From contig JAJYHM010000066.1 in the NCBI GenBank assembly GCA_021784755.1, positions 1-46,290 of the forward strand: DNA of 46,290 nucleotides, read 5' to 3'. The DNA is from Pseudomonadota bacterium. GTDB taxonomy: Bacteria; Pseudomonadota; Gammaproteobacteria; Acidiferrobacterales; Acidiferrobacteraceae. A program made the position numbers and the translations under genes. Shown one piece after another: positions 7,913 to 17,699 of the stretch. Within the stretch, counting starts at the first letter, position 1; each line of letters begins with the position of its first letter. A model generated the notes under the pieces. That model was not told the DNA's origin, ran no database searches, and saw nothing but the letters and a program-made list of their open reading frames with translations.

Positions 7913-9100
7913 ATGTCACGTCGTCGACGCATAATCCTCCTTTCCGTGTTCCTCTTGGGTGTCCTGCTCATCGTCCGGCTCGTCGAGCGACCGCATAAGG
8001 GTCACACCATGCCACCGGTAATTCCTGTGCGCGTAGCGCCGGTCAAAACAGCGGATGTCCCGATCACTCTACGCGCGCTCGGTCTTGTCCAGGCCTATCG
8101 CACCGTCACGATCCAGCCCATGATCACAGGGCCTCTACAGGCCGTGGATTTCCGGCAAGGCAGCTTCGTGCACCGCGGCGCCCTGCTCGCGCGCATCGAC
8201 CCGCGCCCCTATGAGGCAGCGCTCGCCCAAGCCCGGGCCCGGCGCGACCAGGACCTGGCGCTGCTCGCCGTCGCGCGCGATACCCTGAAGCGCTATGAGC
8301 TTCTGATCACGCATCACTACATATCCGCCGAGATCGTGGCACAGCAAAAGGCCACGGTCGCCGAGGACCGTGCGATCGTGGCGCAAGATGACGCGGCGAT
8401 CGAAACCGCCCGCACCAACCTAAGCTACACCCGCATCAAGGCCCCGATCACTGGACGCACGGGCATTCTTGCCGTCAATGCCGGCAATATCGTAAGCCCA
8501 GCGACCCCCGGCGGCATCGTCACAATTACCACCCTGCAGCCAATCTATGTCCTTTTTAGCCTCCCCCAACAAGACCTTCCCGAGGTCATGCAGGCGCTGC
8601 ATACCCAGGGGCAAAACGTGACGGCGTTTGTGCGCAAGGACGGGCGCCGCGTCGTGGCCGCGCGCGGCGTGCTTGCGGTCCTCGACAACGTCATCAACCA
8701 GTCCACCGGCACCCTCACCCTGAAGGCGCGCTTCAAGAACCCATCGTTCACCCTCTGGCCCGGGGCCTTCGTGAATGTGCGCCTGCAAGTACGCACCGAA
8801 CGGCACGTCCTGGTCGTGCCTTCAGTAGCGATCCGCCAGGGCCCCGAGGGCTCGTTCGTCTATGTCGTGCGCGAGGGGCGCGTGAAGAAGAAGGCCGGCG
8901 GCTCAAGCGCCCCCGTCACGCGCGTAGCCCCGGTCCCGGTCAAACTCGGTTTTGCCGATCAGGAACTCACCGTGATACGCGCCGGACTGCGCGCAGGCGA
9001 GCAAGTCGTGGTCTTGGGGGGCTCGCGCCTGCACCCTGGGGCGCACATCCAGATCCTGCCCACGCCACTCCAAAACACGCGTACGACTGGCCACCCGTGA
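7913..9100 (+). CDS. RND efflux periplasmic adaptor, MdtA-like
   Basis: This 395-residue membrane-fusion protein links the inner-membrane pumps to the outer-membrane channel. An N-terminal membrane anchor (IILLSVFLLGVLLIVRLV) is followed by a barrel-sandwich lipoyl half-motif (VQAYRTVTIQPMITGPLQ). An alpha-helical hairpin comes next (about 100-170), then the second lipoyl half (IKAPITGRTGILAVNAGNIV) and beta-barrel/membrane-proximal domains. ATG at 7913 has AGGAAG nearby and lies one base past the channel gene's stop. A longer frame from 7865 would overlap that gene and is rejected. The stop overlaps the GTG start of the first pump gene, so translation is coupled. MdtA is the closest named relative by context, since two pump genes follow. 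Confidence 0.93.
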   Translation: MSRRRRIILLSVFLLGVLLIVRLVERPHKGHTMPPVIPVRVAPVKTADVPITLRALGLVQAYRTVTIQPMITGPLQAVDFRQGSFVHRGALLARIDPRPYEAALAQARARRDQDLALLAVARDTLKRYELLITHHYISAEIVAQQKATVAEDRAIVAQDDAAIETARTNLSYTRIKAPITGRTGILAVNAGNIVSPATPGGIVTITTLQPIYVLFSLPQQDLPEVMQALHTQGQNVTAFVRKDGRRVVAARGVLAVLDNVINQSTGTLTLKARFKNPSFTLWPGAFVNVRLQVRTERHVLVVPSVAIRQGPEGSFVYVVREGRVKKKAGGSSAPVTRVAPVPVKLGFADQELTVIRAGLRAGEQVVVLGGSRLHPGAHIQILPTPLQNTRTTGHP

Positions 9101-12100
9101 ACATTTCGCACCCCTTCATCACGCGTCCGATTGCCACCACCCTCCTCGCCGTGGCCTTGGTGCTGGGCGGGCTCTTGGGTTACCGCGCGCTGCCAGTCGC
9201 GTCTCTGCCGTCCGTGGCCTTCCCCACGATCCTCGTCACGACCCGCCTGCCGGGCGCCAACGCCGACACCATTTCCCGCCTCATCACAGCCCCCCTCGAG
9301 CGCCAGCTCGGGGACATCGCGGGGCTTGCGGCTATGAGTTCGGTGAGTTCCTACGGCACGAGCGCCATCACCCTGCGCTTCGACCTTCGCGAGCCGCTCG
9401 CCACCGCCGCCCAAGCGGTCCAGGCGGCGATCAACGCGGCCGCCGCGACCCTGCCGCCGAACATCCCCTACCCGCCGGTCTACACCGAGGTGAACCCGGC
9501 CGACGCGCCAATCGCCATTATTGCCTTGACATCGCGCACCGCACCCCTGTACGCGCTCGCCAACGCCGCCAATACACTGATCGCCCCGCGCTTGAGCGAA
9601 GTCTCGGGCGTGGGACGGGTGCGCGTCCAAGGCGGGATGAAAAAGGCCATACGCGTCAACGTGGACCCCCAGCGCCTCGCCGCCTACGGTCTATCCCTGG
9701 AGGCGGTGCGCACGGCGATCGGGAACGCCAATCAAAATGGACCCAAAGGGGGGCTCGAGGGACGCAGACAGGCCTTCGCGATCGGAGCCTCTGATCAGAT
9801 CCACACCGCCCGTGACTTTCGTGACATCGTGGTCGCCTCCGTCGGCGGCGCACCCGTCACCTTGGGCGACGTGGGCACGGTCGGGGCGGGCCTCGAAAAC
9901 TCGGCTGTGACCACGACCTACAACGGCGTATCGGCGGTGCTGCTCTCCATAGACCGGGAGCCGGGCGCGAACATCATACGCACCGTAGCCCGCGTCGAGG
10001 CGAGCCTGAAGGGCCTCTCCCAGGCGCTCCCGGCTGGCACCAAGCTCACAGTGGTGGCCAACCGCACGATTGCGATCAAGGCCTCGGTGGCGGATGTCGA
10101 GCTCACGCTCGTCACTTCGGTCATCCTCGTCATCCTCGTCATATTCGTATTTCTACCTACATGGCGGGCTGCCCTGGTGCCCGCAGTTGCCCTGCCCCTT
10201 TCGCTGATCGGCACCTTCGCGGCCATGCACGCACTCGACTTCAGCCTCGATAATCTGTCGCTCATGGCCCTCACCGTAGCCTCCGGCTTCGTCGTGGATG
10301 ACGCCATCGTCATGATCGAAAACATCGTGCGTTTCCTGGAGGCTGGAGCCAAGCCGCTCGCCGCGGCCCTCGAGGGCGCTCGCCAGATCGGCTTTACAAT
10401 CATCTCGCTCACGGTGTCGCTCATCGCCGTCTTCATCCCGCTACTCTTCATGCCGGGCCTCGTGGGCCGGCTGTTTCGAGAATTCTCCCTGACGCTTTCG
10501 GTCGCCGTGGCCCTCTCGGCGCTCATCTCGCTTACGCTCACCCCCATGATGTGCGCCCATCTCTTGCGACCGACCACCGCACAGCGTTCCGTCTTGGCGC
10601 GCGCCATCGATGATCTCTGGACGCGCTTGCGAGAGCGCTACCGTCGCGCACTCCTTTCGGTGTTGCGCCATCGGCGTCTGGTCTTGCTGCTCTTTGGCGC
10701 GACACTCGCAGGCACCTTGGCGCTCTTTCTGGCGATCCCCAAGGGCCTCTTGCCGCGCCAGGACACAAGCGAGATCGCGGTCACCACGCATGCCCGCGCG
10801 GACATATCCCTGCGTGCGTTCGCGCGCCGCCAAGCGCAGGCCGTGGCCCACATCCTGCGCGATCCGGCCGTGGCCGGGGTTACCTCCTACATCGGCACCG
10901 GGCTTACCAACCCGACACCCAACATAGGGCACCTCACGATCGTCCTAAAGCCCATCGGTACGCGTCCGGCCCTGCCGGTGGTGGAAGCAGGCTTAACGCG
11001 CCTGCTGCGGACCATCCCGGGCCTTAGCGCAGACTTGCGACCGGTGCAGGACATCACCCTCTCCTCGCGGCCGTCGCCGACCGACTATCAATACACGCTC
11101 ACAAGCACGGACCCCGAGGCGCTTACGCACTTTTCGAGGGCGCTCGTGCGGCGCTTGCGGCATGACCCGAAACTGCGTCACGTCACAGCCGACACCGAGA
11201 ACACGGGGCGCGAGACCTTTGTGCATATCATGAGAGCCCGCGCCGCGTCGCTCGGCGTGACCGTGCAGGCAGTGACGAATACCCTCTATGACGCCTATGG
11301 ACAGCGTCAGGTATCGACCATTTACACGCAAAACAATCAGTACCGTGTGGTATTGGGCGTGGCACCACGCTTTCGCCAAAGCGTAGCGGGTCTGGGCTCG
11401 CTCTACGTTCCCGGGACCGGCAATGCCCAAATCCCGCTCGCCGAGATCGCCCGCATCGACATCCGCTCCGCGCCGCTTGCCATCACGCAAGAAAACCAGA
11501 TCCCGTCGGTCGCCATAGGCTTCGACCTTGCGCACCGCGTGCCACTCGAGACGGCCGAACGGTCCATAGCACGTGCTCAACAGGGGTTGCGGAAACCCCT
11601 CTCGGTCCATGGGATCTACGCAGGGGCGGCGGCACGGTTTCAGTCCGCGGCTGCGCGCGAACCATGGCTTATCATGGCGACCCTGGTCGTGATCTATATC
11701 GTTCTTGGGGTTCTCTACGAAAGCGCGATCCATCCATTGACCATTTTGTCGACTTTGCCATCAGCCGGCGTCGGGGCCCTTGCCGCGCTCTACTTCACCC
11801 ATACCGAATTTACCATCGTGGCCTTGGTCGGCATCGTACTGCTCATGGGTATCGTGAAAAAAAACGGCATCATGATGGTGGATTTTGCCATCGAGGCGCA
11901 GCGCCGTGGGCTCGCACCCCTTGACGCCATCGTCGAGGCCTCGGTGCTGCGCCTGCGCCCCATCATCATGACCACGTTCGCAGCGCTCCTCGGTGCAGTG
12001 CCGCTCATTCTCGAAGGAGGCGCGGGGGCGGAGCTTCGCGGCCCCCTTGGCATCACAATCATAGGCGGTCTCCTGGTAAGCCAGATGCTCACGCTGTTCA

Positions 12101-12180
12101 CAACACCGGTCATCTACCTCACCTTGGATCGCTTTCGTAGGCCCGACTGGCTCGGGATAGCACCCGCGCTCGAGGACTGA
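9097..12180 (+). CDS. RND multidrug efflux pump subunit, MdtB/MuxB-like
   Basis: This 1027-residue inner-membrane proton antiporter has the RND twelve-helix topology with two large periplasmic loops. The transmembrane helix 4 relay GFVVDDAIVMIEN with paired aspartates, the duplicated motif GIVKKNGIMMVDFAIEAQR in the second half, and the N-terminal FITRPIATTLLA are diagnostic of the HAE1/MdtBC group. It starts with GTG overlapping the adaptor's TGA and ends 3 bases before the second pump gene. In MdtABC, MdtB and MdtC form a mixed trimer in which MdtB mainly carries proton flow. That division is inferred here from order. Known substrates of such systems include bile salts, novobiocin and metals. 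Confidence 0.93.
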   Translation: MNISHPFITRPIATTLLAVALVLGGLLGYRALPVASLPSVAFPTILVTTRLPGANADTISRLITAPLERQLGDIAGLAAMSSVSSYGTSAITLRFDLREPLATAAQAVQAAINAAAATLPPNIPYPPVYTEVNPADAPIAIIALTSRTAPLYALANAANTLIAPRLSEVSGVGRVRVQGGMKKAIRVNVDPQRLAAYGLSLEAVRTAIGNANQNGPKGGLEGRRQAFAIGASDQIHTARDFRDIVVASVGGAPVTLGDVGTVGAGLENSAVTTTYNGVSAVLLSIDREPGANIIRTVARVEASLKGLSQALPAGTKLTVVANRTIAIKASVADVELTLVTSVILVILVIFVFLPTWRAALVPAVALPLSLIGTFAAMHALDFSLDNLSLMALTVASGFVVDDAIVMIENIVRFLEAGAKPLAAALEGARQIGFTIISLTVSLIAVFIPLLFMPGLVGRLFREFSLTLSVAVALSALISLTLTPMMCAHLLRPTTAQRSVLARAIDDLWTRLRERYRRALLSVLRHRRLVLLLFGATLAGTLALFLAIPKGLLPRQDTSEIAVTTHARADISLRAFARRQAQAVAHILRDPAVAGVTSYIGTGLTNPTPNIGHLTIVLKPIGTRPALPVVEAGLTRLLRTIPGLSADLRPVQDITLSSRPSPTDYQYTLTSTDPEALTHFSRALVRRLRHDPKLRHVTADTENTGRETFVHIMRARAASLGVTVQAVTNTLYDAYGQRQVSTIYTQNNQYRVVLGVAPRFRQSVAGLGSLYVPGTGNAQIPLAEIARIDIRSAPLAITQENQIPSVAIGFDLAHRVPLETAERSIARAQQGLRKPLSVHGIYAGAAARFQSAAAREPWLIMATLVVIYIVLGVLYESAIHPLTILSTLPSAGVGALAALYFTHTEFTIVALVGIVLLMGIVKKNGIMMVDFAIEAQRRGLAPLDAIVEASVLRLRPIIMTTFAALLGAVPLILEGGAGAELRGPLGITIIGGLLVSQMLTLFTTPVIYLTLDRFRRPDWLGIAPALED

Positions 12181-12183
12181 TGG

Positions 12184-15100
12184 ATGAACGCCTCCGCGCC
12201 CTTCATCAAGCGCCCCATCGGGACCATCCTCATTGCCCTTGGCCTCCTGATCAGCGGCATCGTCGCCGATCGTATGCTGCCTGTAGCGGCGGTCCCGAAC
12301 ATCCCGCTGCCCGCCTTTGTCGTGCTCGCGCATGAGCCGGGCGCCAACCCCCAGACGATGGCAAGCACCGTGGCTGCCCCCCTCGAGCGACAACTGGGCA
12401 AGATTCCCGGTCTCGACCAGATGCTGTCGTTCAATTCGATCGGTGCAAGTAATGTCGTGCTGTTCTTCTCGCGCATCGGCGGCGCCGCCCAGGATGCGGC
12501 CGCCATTCAGGCCGGTATCAACGCGGCCCTGCCGGATTTACCCGCGAACCTGCCCTCGCGCCCCTTTTACAAGGAGTTCAATCCCGCTTCGCGGCCCATC
12601 TTGACGATGGCCCTCACCTCGCGCACGCGGCGACCGGGAGCGGTCTACGACGCGGCTGATACGACGCTTGCCGAGACCCTTGCACAAGTCCCTGGCGTAG
12701 CCCTCGTGCAACTAAACGGCGCCCAATCGCCCGCGATCCGGATCGATGCACACCCGCGCGCGCTCGCCCGCGCGGGACTCACCATCCAAGATATCTATAC
12801 GGCGGTCCGGAATGCCAATGTGTTAAGCCCACTCGGCGAATTTCGCGGCCCGCATCGAGACACTGTGCTGGCTGCCAACGGCCAGCTGCATACGGCCCGC
12901 GCGTATCGACGCCTCGTCCTCAAGACCCACGCGGGAGCCTTCGTCCGCCTAGGCAATGTCGCCAGGGTCTCGACCGGCGTGGCTAACACCAACCTCGCGG
13001 CCTGGGATGGGGCGCAGCCAGCGGTCCTCGTCACGATCACCAAGACCCCTGAGGCGAACGTCATAGCAACCATCGCCGCCATAAAAAAACGCCTTCCCGC
13101 GATCCGCCAAGCACTCCCTCCCGACGTCAATCTCCATATATTGACCGACCGCACCACGACCATACGCGCCAGCATCCGCGACATCGAAATCACGCTCCTG
13201 ATCACGGTGGCGCTCGTGCTCGCCGTGGTATGGGGATTCATGGGGCACGCCGCGCCCACAGTCGCCGCCGGCGTGACCGTACCACTATCGATCGCGGGCA
13301 CCCTGGCGGGGATGTGGGCGTTTGGATTTTCGCTCGACAACTTCTCGCTTATGGCACTCACCATCTCCGTGGGTTTTGTGGTCGACGACGCCATCGTCAT
13401 GATCGAGAACATCATGACTCAGATCGAATCGGGCTACCCGCCCCTGGAAGCGGCCCTGCGGGGCTCGCGCCAGATCGGGTTCACCGTAATGTCCATCACC
13501 CTGTCCTTGATCGCGGTCTTCATTCCCTTGACGCTCATGCCCGGGATCGTGGGGCAGTTCTTTCATGAATTCGCGGTAACACTCACGCTTGCGATCGCCG
13601 TATCGGCGCTGGTTTCGCTCACCGTCACCCCTATGATCTGCGCCCACTTCATGGGACGCACCAACACCGCGCCACCCCTGGGCTCGCTCGCGGCACGGCT
13701 AGCCTCAGCCTACCGGGGCACTCTGAGCGCCTATGAGCGCTCCCTCGATTGGTCTCTGCGCCACCGCCACCTCATGCTGTTCTTGACCTTCGCCACGGTG
13801 GTAATCACAGTCGCGCTCTACACGCGTGTACCGAAAAGCTTCTTACCCGAGGAAGACACAGGGCTTGTCATCGGCAATACCGTCGCTGGTGCCGATGTGT
13901 CCTTTGCGCGCATGAAGACCTTACAGCGCCGGGTCGTTGCAGTACTCCTTCAGGACCGCGATGTCGCCACGGTGAGTTCAAGCATCGGCGTCGTCAATGG
14001 ATTCACGTCGCCCAACCGGGGCAAGCTTTTCATAGGACTCAAGCCGCGCGATCAGAGACGCCTTTCGGCGCGCGCCGTGCTCGCGCAGCTTGCGCCTAAG
14101 CTCAAGCGCATAACAGGCATCCAGACCTACCTGCAGGTGGCGCAGGACATCTTCCTCGGCGGCCGGCCTGCAAACGGGCAATACCAGTTCACGATCCTCG
14201 ACCCCTCGCTGCAATCTCTCGATTCCGTCGCCCACGAAATCGAGCAGCGGATCGCCCATCTCCCCGGCATCCGCGCCGCCTCCTCCGACCAGGATAAGCC
14301 CGAGCCGCAAATCACAGTCGCCATCGACCGCAAGCGCGCGGTGCGCCTGGGGGTATCCGTGGCCGCCATCGACGCCGCTTTGAACAATGCCTATGCGCAA
14401 CGCCAGGCGAGCCGTATCTACGACGCCCGCAACCAGTATCAAGTGGTCTTGAAGGTTCCGCCCGGGCTCGCCGCATCCCCCAATCAGCTCGATCACCTTT
14501 ACGTCGCCGGAACGAGCGGACCTGTGCTGCTGTCTGCGATCGCGCACTTCGTCCGCACTGCTGTGCCCCTGTCGGTCCGTCACGACGACGGCATGCCGGC
14601 GGCCAGCATCAGTTTCAATCTGGCGCGCGGCGCCGTCCTGGGTCCTGTGGTCACAGAGGTGCAAAAAGCCGTGGCGGCCATGCCGCTGCCTGCGGGCGTG
14701 CGCGTACGTTTTGGGAGCAATGCCAAGTTCTTCCTGAAGTCCATCAAGGCCGAGCCGCTCTTGATCCTTGCGGCCTTGGCCACGATCTATATCGTCCTTG
14801 GGGTGCTCTATGAGAGTCTGGCCCAGCCCCTGACGATCCTCTCGACTCTCCCCTCAGCGGGCGTGGGCGCGCTGCTCGCGCTCGAACTCACTGGCATCCC
14901 GCTTTCGCTGCTTGCGATCATCGGAATCTTCCTGCTGATGGGTATTGTGAAGAAAAACGGCATCATGCTCGTGGATTTTGCGCTCGAGGCAGAACGAACC
15001 CAGGGATTGAGCCACGAACAGGCCATCCGCGCGGCGTGCCTGAAGCGCTTCCGCCCCATACTCATGACAACCCTCGCCGCGCTGCTCGGGGCCCTCCCTC

Positions 15101-15276
15101 TGGCGCTTGCCTTCGGCACCGGCCACCACCTGCGGCAACCGATCGGCGTCACCGTCATAGGGGGACTGCTCGTATCCCAGGCCTTGACCCTGTACACGAC
15201 ACCGGTCGTCTACTTGGCGCTCGCCGGCCGCCGCAAGCAACAGGCCTCCGAAACGACACGCCCCGTCAGTTCGTGA
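12184..15276 (+). CDS. RND multidrug efflux pump subunit, MdtC/MuxC-like
   Basis: This 1030-residue second RND pump is a paralogue of the preceding gene with the same opening (FIKRPIGTILIALGLLISG). It keeps the GFVVDDAIVMIEN proton-relay aspartates and the GIVKKNGIMLVDFALEAER motif, so both subunits keep the catalytic pair. ATG at 12184 follows the stop of the first pump by three bases. The gene is last in the operon, and its final 11 bases overlap the end of the convergent PHP-protein gene, leaving no room for a separate terminator. Two tandem pump genes with one adaptor and one channel is the MdtABC/MuxABC arrangement, suggesting a heterotrimeric pump. Confidence 0.93.
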   Translation: MNASAPFIKRPIGTILIALGLLISGIVADRMLPVAAVPNIPLPAFVVLAHEPGANPQTMASTVAAPLERQLGKIPGLDQMLSFNSIGASNVVLFFSRIGGAAQDAAAIQAGINAALPDLPANLPSRPFYKEFNPASRPILTMALTSRTRRPGAVYDAADTTLAETLAQVPGVALVQLNGAQSPAIRIDAHPRALARAGLTIQDIYTAVRNANVLSPLGEFRGPHRDTVLAANGQLHTARAYRRLVLKTHAGAFVRLGNVARVSTGVANTNLAAWDGAQPAVLVTITKTPEANVIATIAAIKKRLPAIRQALPPDVNLHILTDRTTTIRASIRDIEITLLITVALVLAVVWGFMGHAAPTVAAGVTVPLSIAGTLAGMWAFGFSLDNFSLMALTISVGFVVDDAIVMIENIMTQIESGYPPLEAALRGSRQIGFTVMSITLSLIAVFIPLTLMPGIVGQFFHEFAVTLTLAIAVSALVSLTVTPMICAHFMGRTNTAPPLGSLAARLASAYRGTLSAYERSLDWSLRHRHLMLFLTFATVVITVALYTRVPKSFLPEEDTGLVIGNTVAGADVSFARMKTLQRRVVAVLLQDRDVATVSSSIGVVNGFTSPNRGKLFIGLKPRDQRRLSARAVLAQLAPKLKRITGIQTYLQVAQDIFLGGRPANGQYQFTILDPSLQSLDSVAHEIEQRIAHLPGIRAASSDQDKPEPQITVAIDRKRAVRLGVSVAAIDAALNNAYAQRQASRIYDARNQYQVVLKVPPGLAASPNQLDHLYVAGTSGPVLLSAIAHFVRTAVPLSVRHDDGMPAASISFNLARGAVLGPVVTEVQKAVAAMPLPAGVRVRFGSNAKFFLKSIKAEPLLILAALATIYIVLGVLYESLAQPLTILSTLPSAGVGALLALELTGIPLSLLAIIGIFLLMGIVKKNGIMLVDFALEAERTQGLSHEQAIRAACLKRFRPILMTTLAALLGALPLALAFGTGHHLRQPIGVTVIGGLLVSQALTLYTTPVVYLALAGRRKQQASETTRPVSS

Positions 15277-17656
15277 AGGTTATGAAGAGCGCCGATGTCC
15301 AAACCTTGGCATCATCGATCTGCCGGCCTACGAAGTACACGGGCCTGAACCCGTGCGGACCATTCTCGGGGCTCACGGTGATGCGCCCGGAGACCTCACG
15401 CGGCGGCGCCTGCTCGCTCATACGCTCCCAGGCCAGGAACATCTCCACCCCGGGCAGGCTGTGGCGCAAGGCCGCCTCACGCAACAGATCTTCTCCCTTT
15501 ACCTCCCAGCTAAATCCAGGACAGGACTCAAAGGGGTTACCTTCACGAACGTCGCCCACCTTGACGTAGCCGTCTATCGTCCCCTCGACGCGTAAGGTGG
15601 CCGAAGCCCAATCCGTGCAATCGATCTCGATGGCGTCGACGTCGCCATAGGTTTCACTCCGAAAACCAATCCGGGTCGCGCCTTCGCGCCAACAGGCCTC
15701 CTCTTTATGCTCGAAGCCGCGCGCCGTAAAACTATGGATGACCGCCCCCTTCAGTGTGATCGTGCCGCGCCACGCCGCCGCCCGGTAGCGATCTTTGATG
15801 CGCGCCCCGCCCCAGCGGATGCGGATCTTGCGCGGCGAGTAGCCAAGCTCCTCCTGGAGATTACGGCGCCAGAACAGGCCCGTGTGATCGTAGGCGGCGA
15901 TCTCGTCCCAACCTGCGTCCCCCAGAAACCGGTAATCGACGAGCGCGGGCCCCTTGCGCTTAAGTTCGTCGCCCTGGATAGACGCGCCGCAGCGGCTTAA
16001 GCCCACGGTGCGCTCCCCCGTGGTCGCAAAGGTATGGCGCGCGCGTAGTGCCTGGCCTATGGCTTGGCGCGTCAGGGCTTGGGCCACCACGCCCGCAAGC
16101 CCCCCCTTGGTCCCGAACACCGCAGTGCCCGGCACGCCACCTCCGCACCGCCCGCGATGTTCATCCCCCGCCATGGACGCCCCGATCTTATAGCCACGCT
16201 CCATGGCCTCTTGGTACAACCAGCCAAAATGCCCCCACGACGAACCGATCTCGACCAAACGCTCCAACGCCGGATGGTGCCAGTCCAAGACACAGCGTCG
16301 GCCACCAACGTGCGGGATCAGCAGGTGACCCTCGGAATCCGCCGCATAGGCCGCCCACAATTCCTCAAGCGGCCATGCCCCAGGCTCGATGTGCGCGCCG
16401 GCACCCATGTCCTCGTTCCACTCAAAGGCGCGTACATGCTCTCCGGACTTCAGGTAGGGGAATTCCGGGGTCCGTCCATGGAGGTAGACCACATTGTGAT
16501 CTCCCCCCGCGCAGGAACTGCCGCACCACTCAACGCCGGGATACGCGACAAAGACACCATCGACATTAATGGTGTCGATCTGCCGCACGGTCTCATCCCA
16601 CCGGTCTTTCGTGATATTAAAATCGTTGTGCGCGAAGGCCAGAACATCGAGCCCCGACACGTCGCGCCCATAGGCGAGGTTATAGCTCGTGCTATTGGTC
16701 CCTATCGTATCCTCCGAATGCACATGCAGATCGGCGTAGTACATGCGCTCGCAATCGAGGTCTTTATCCACGGCGAGATAGCTCTCTGCGCTCGCGACAG
16801 CGGGCTGCCCCGCGAGACTTGCGGTCACGATGAGCTCGCCCGTCGCATCCGTCGGAAGATCATCCAAAGTCACTACCGACCATCCGCGCACAGGGAAAAC
16901 CACTTCGCCTCCATAGACCTTGCGGTCTGCGCGCGTGGCGGTAATATTCAGCGCATAAGGCTTGTCGCGGCAGGTATTACCCCAGGCGTCCTCGGCCCGT
17001 AGCCGCATAACGACGCGCGCACCTAAGCGCGCCAAGCGCGGACCCGTGAAAACCAGGCGCGAGACCTCTCCCGGGACGATCTGCAGGATCACATCGTTTG
17101 GAATCGCGGCGAAGCGCGATGTTCCCAGAGGATCGACATAACACCGTATACGGAAATTTTCCTCAACGAATGTTTGACTCCGAGTGCCCGGGCCGCCGTA
17201 GCGCCGGTCCCCGATGCGCACAATGATGTGATCACCGGCCTTTAGATAACCGTCGACCGTATCCACGATGATGGCCTTCTGAAACGGCCGCTCATGGCCT
17301 TTCTGGTCGAACCGCACCTTGAGTGCCTGCACGGTGGCCGGGCTCTGCCCTGAAACCAAAGGGCCCGCCTGATATTCGGCGCTCACATAGTCCGCGCCAC
17401 AGGGGTCCGTGGTCTGAAAGAGCGCCCAATCGGAATAAAACCGGAAGGTCGCCTTGAAGACCGAGCCATCCGCCATACCCGCCGCACCGAGCTCGTAATC
17501 GAGCACGATCTCGGTCCACGCGCCCGCCTCAAGAACAGACACGTTGCAGCACACGCTCCCCAAAAACGGCGTCTCCTTTAGCTGCTCGTACAGTCCGCGG
17601 GGCGCCACATAGCTACCGAGTCTGCGCGAAAGCTCTTGTTCCGTCATCTTCTTCAC
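15266..17656 (-). CDS. PHP/DUF3604-like predicted metal-dependent hydrolase
   Basis: This large protein (796 residues from GTG 17656) is of unknown substrate. The N-terminal 300 residues are beta-rich with no recognised motif. A PHP-type domain begins with YYADLHVHSEDT near residue 310. Further candidate metal ligands follow: FAHNDF, GVEWCG, GGDHNVVY, LIPHVGG and MAGDEHRG. That series fits the DUF3604 branch of the PHP fold, which usually opens with DxHxH. There is no signal peptide, so it is probably cytoplasmic. The start is set by AGGGGG six bases upstream; GTG 17671 and ATG 17647 are alternatives. It lies 43 bases downstream of an SLC13-type permease on the same strand, so the pair may take up and cleave one organic anion. 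That link is inference. Confidence 0.75.
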   Translation of the reverse strand: MKKMTEQELSRRLGSYVAPRGLYEQLKETPFLGSVCCNVSVLEAGAWTEIVLDYELGAAGMADGSVFKATFRFYSDWALFQTTDPCGADYVSAEYQAGPLVSGQSPATVQALKVRFDQKGHERPFQKAIIVDTVDGYLKAGDHIIVRIGDRRYGGPGTRSQTFVEENFRIRCYVDPLGTSRFAAIPNDVILQIVPGEVSRLVFTGPRLARLGARVVMRLRAEDAWGNTCRDKPYALNITATRADRKVYGGEVVFPVRGWSVVTLDDLPTDATGELIVTASLAGQPAVASAESYLAVDKDLDCERMYYADLHVHSEDTIGTNSTSYNLAYGRDVSGLDVLAFAHNDFNITKDRWDETVRQIDTINVDGVFVAYPGVEWCGSSCAGGDHNVVYLHGRTPEFPYLKSGEHVRAFEWNEDMGAGAHIEPGAWPLEELWAAYAADSEGHLLIPHVGGRRCVLDWHHPALERLVEIGSSWGHFGWLYQEAMERGYKIGASMAGDEHRGRCGGGVPGTAVFGTKGGLAGVVAQALTRQAIGQALRARHTFATTGERTVGLSRCGASIQGDELKRKGPALVDYRFLGDAGWDEIAAYDHTGLFWRRNLQEELGYSPRKIRIRWGGARIKDRYRAAAWRGTITLKGAVIHSFTARGFEHKEEACWREGATRIGFRSETYGDVDAIEIDCTDWASATLRVEGTIDGYVKVGDVREGNPFESCPGFSWEVKGEDLLREAALRHSLPGVEMFLAWERMSEQAPPREVSGRITVSPENGPHGFRPVYFVGRQIDDAKVWTSALFITFTN

Positions 17657-17699
17657 GACCAACCCCCTCACTTATAGAAACCATATTCCCGCTCTGGCA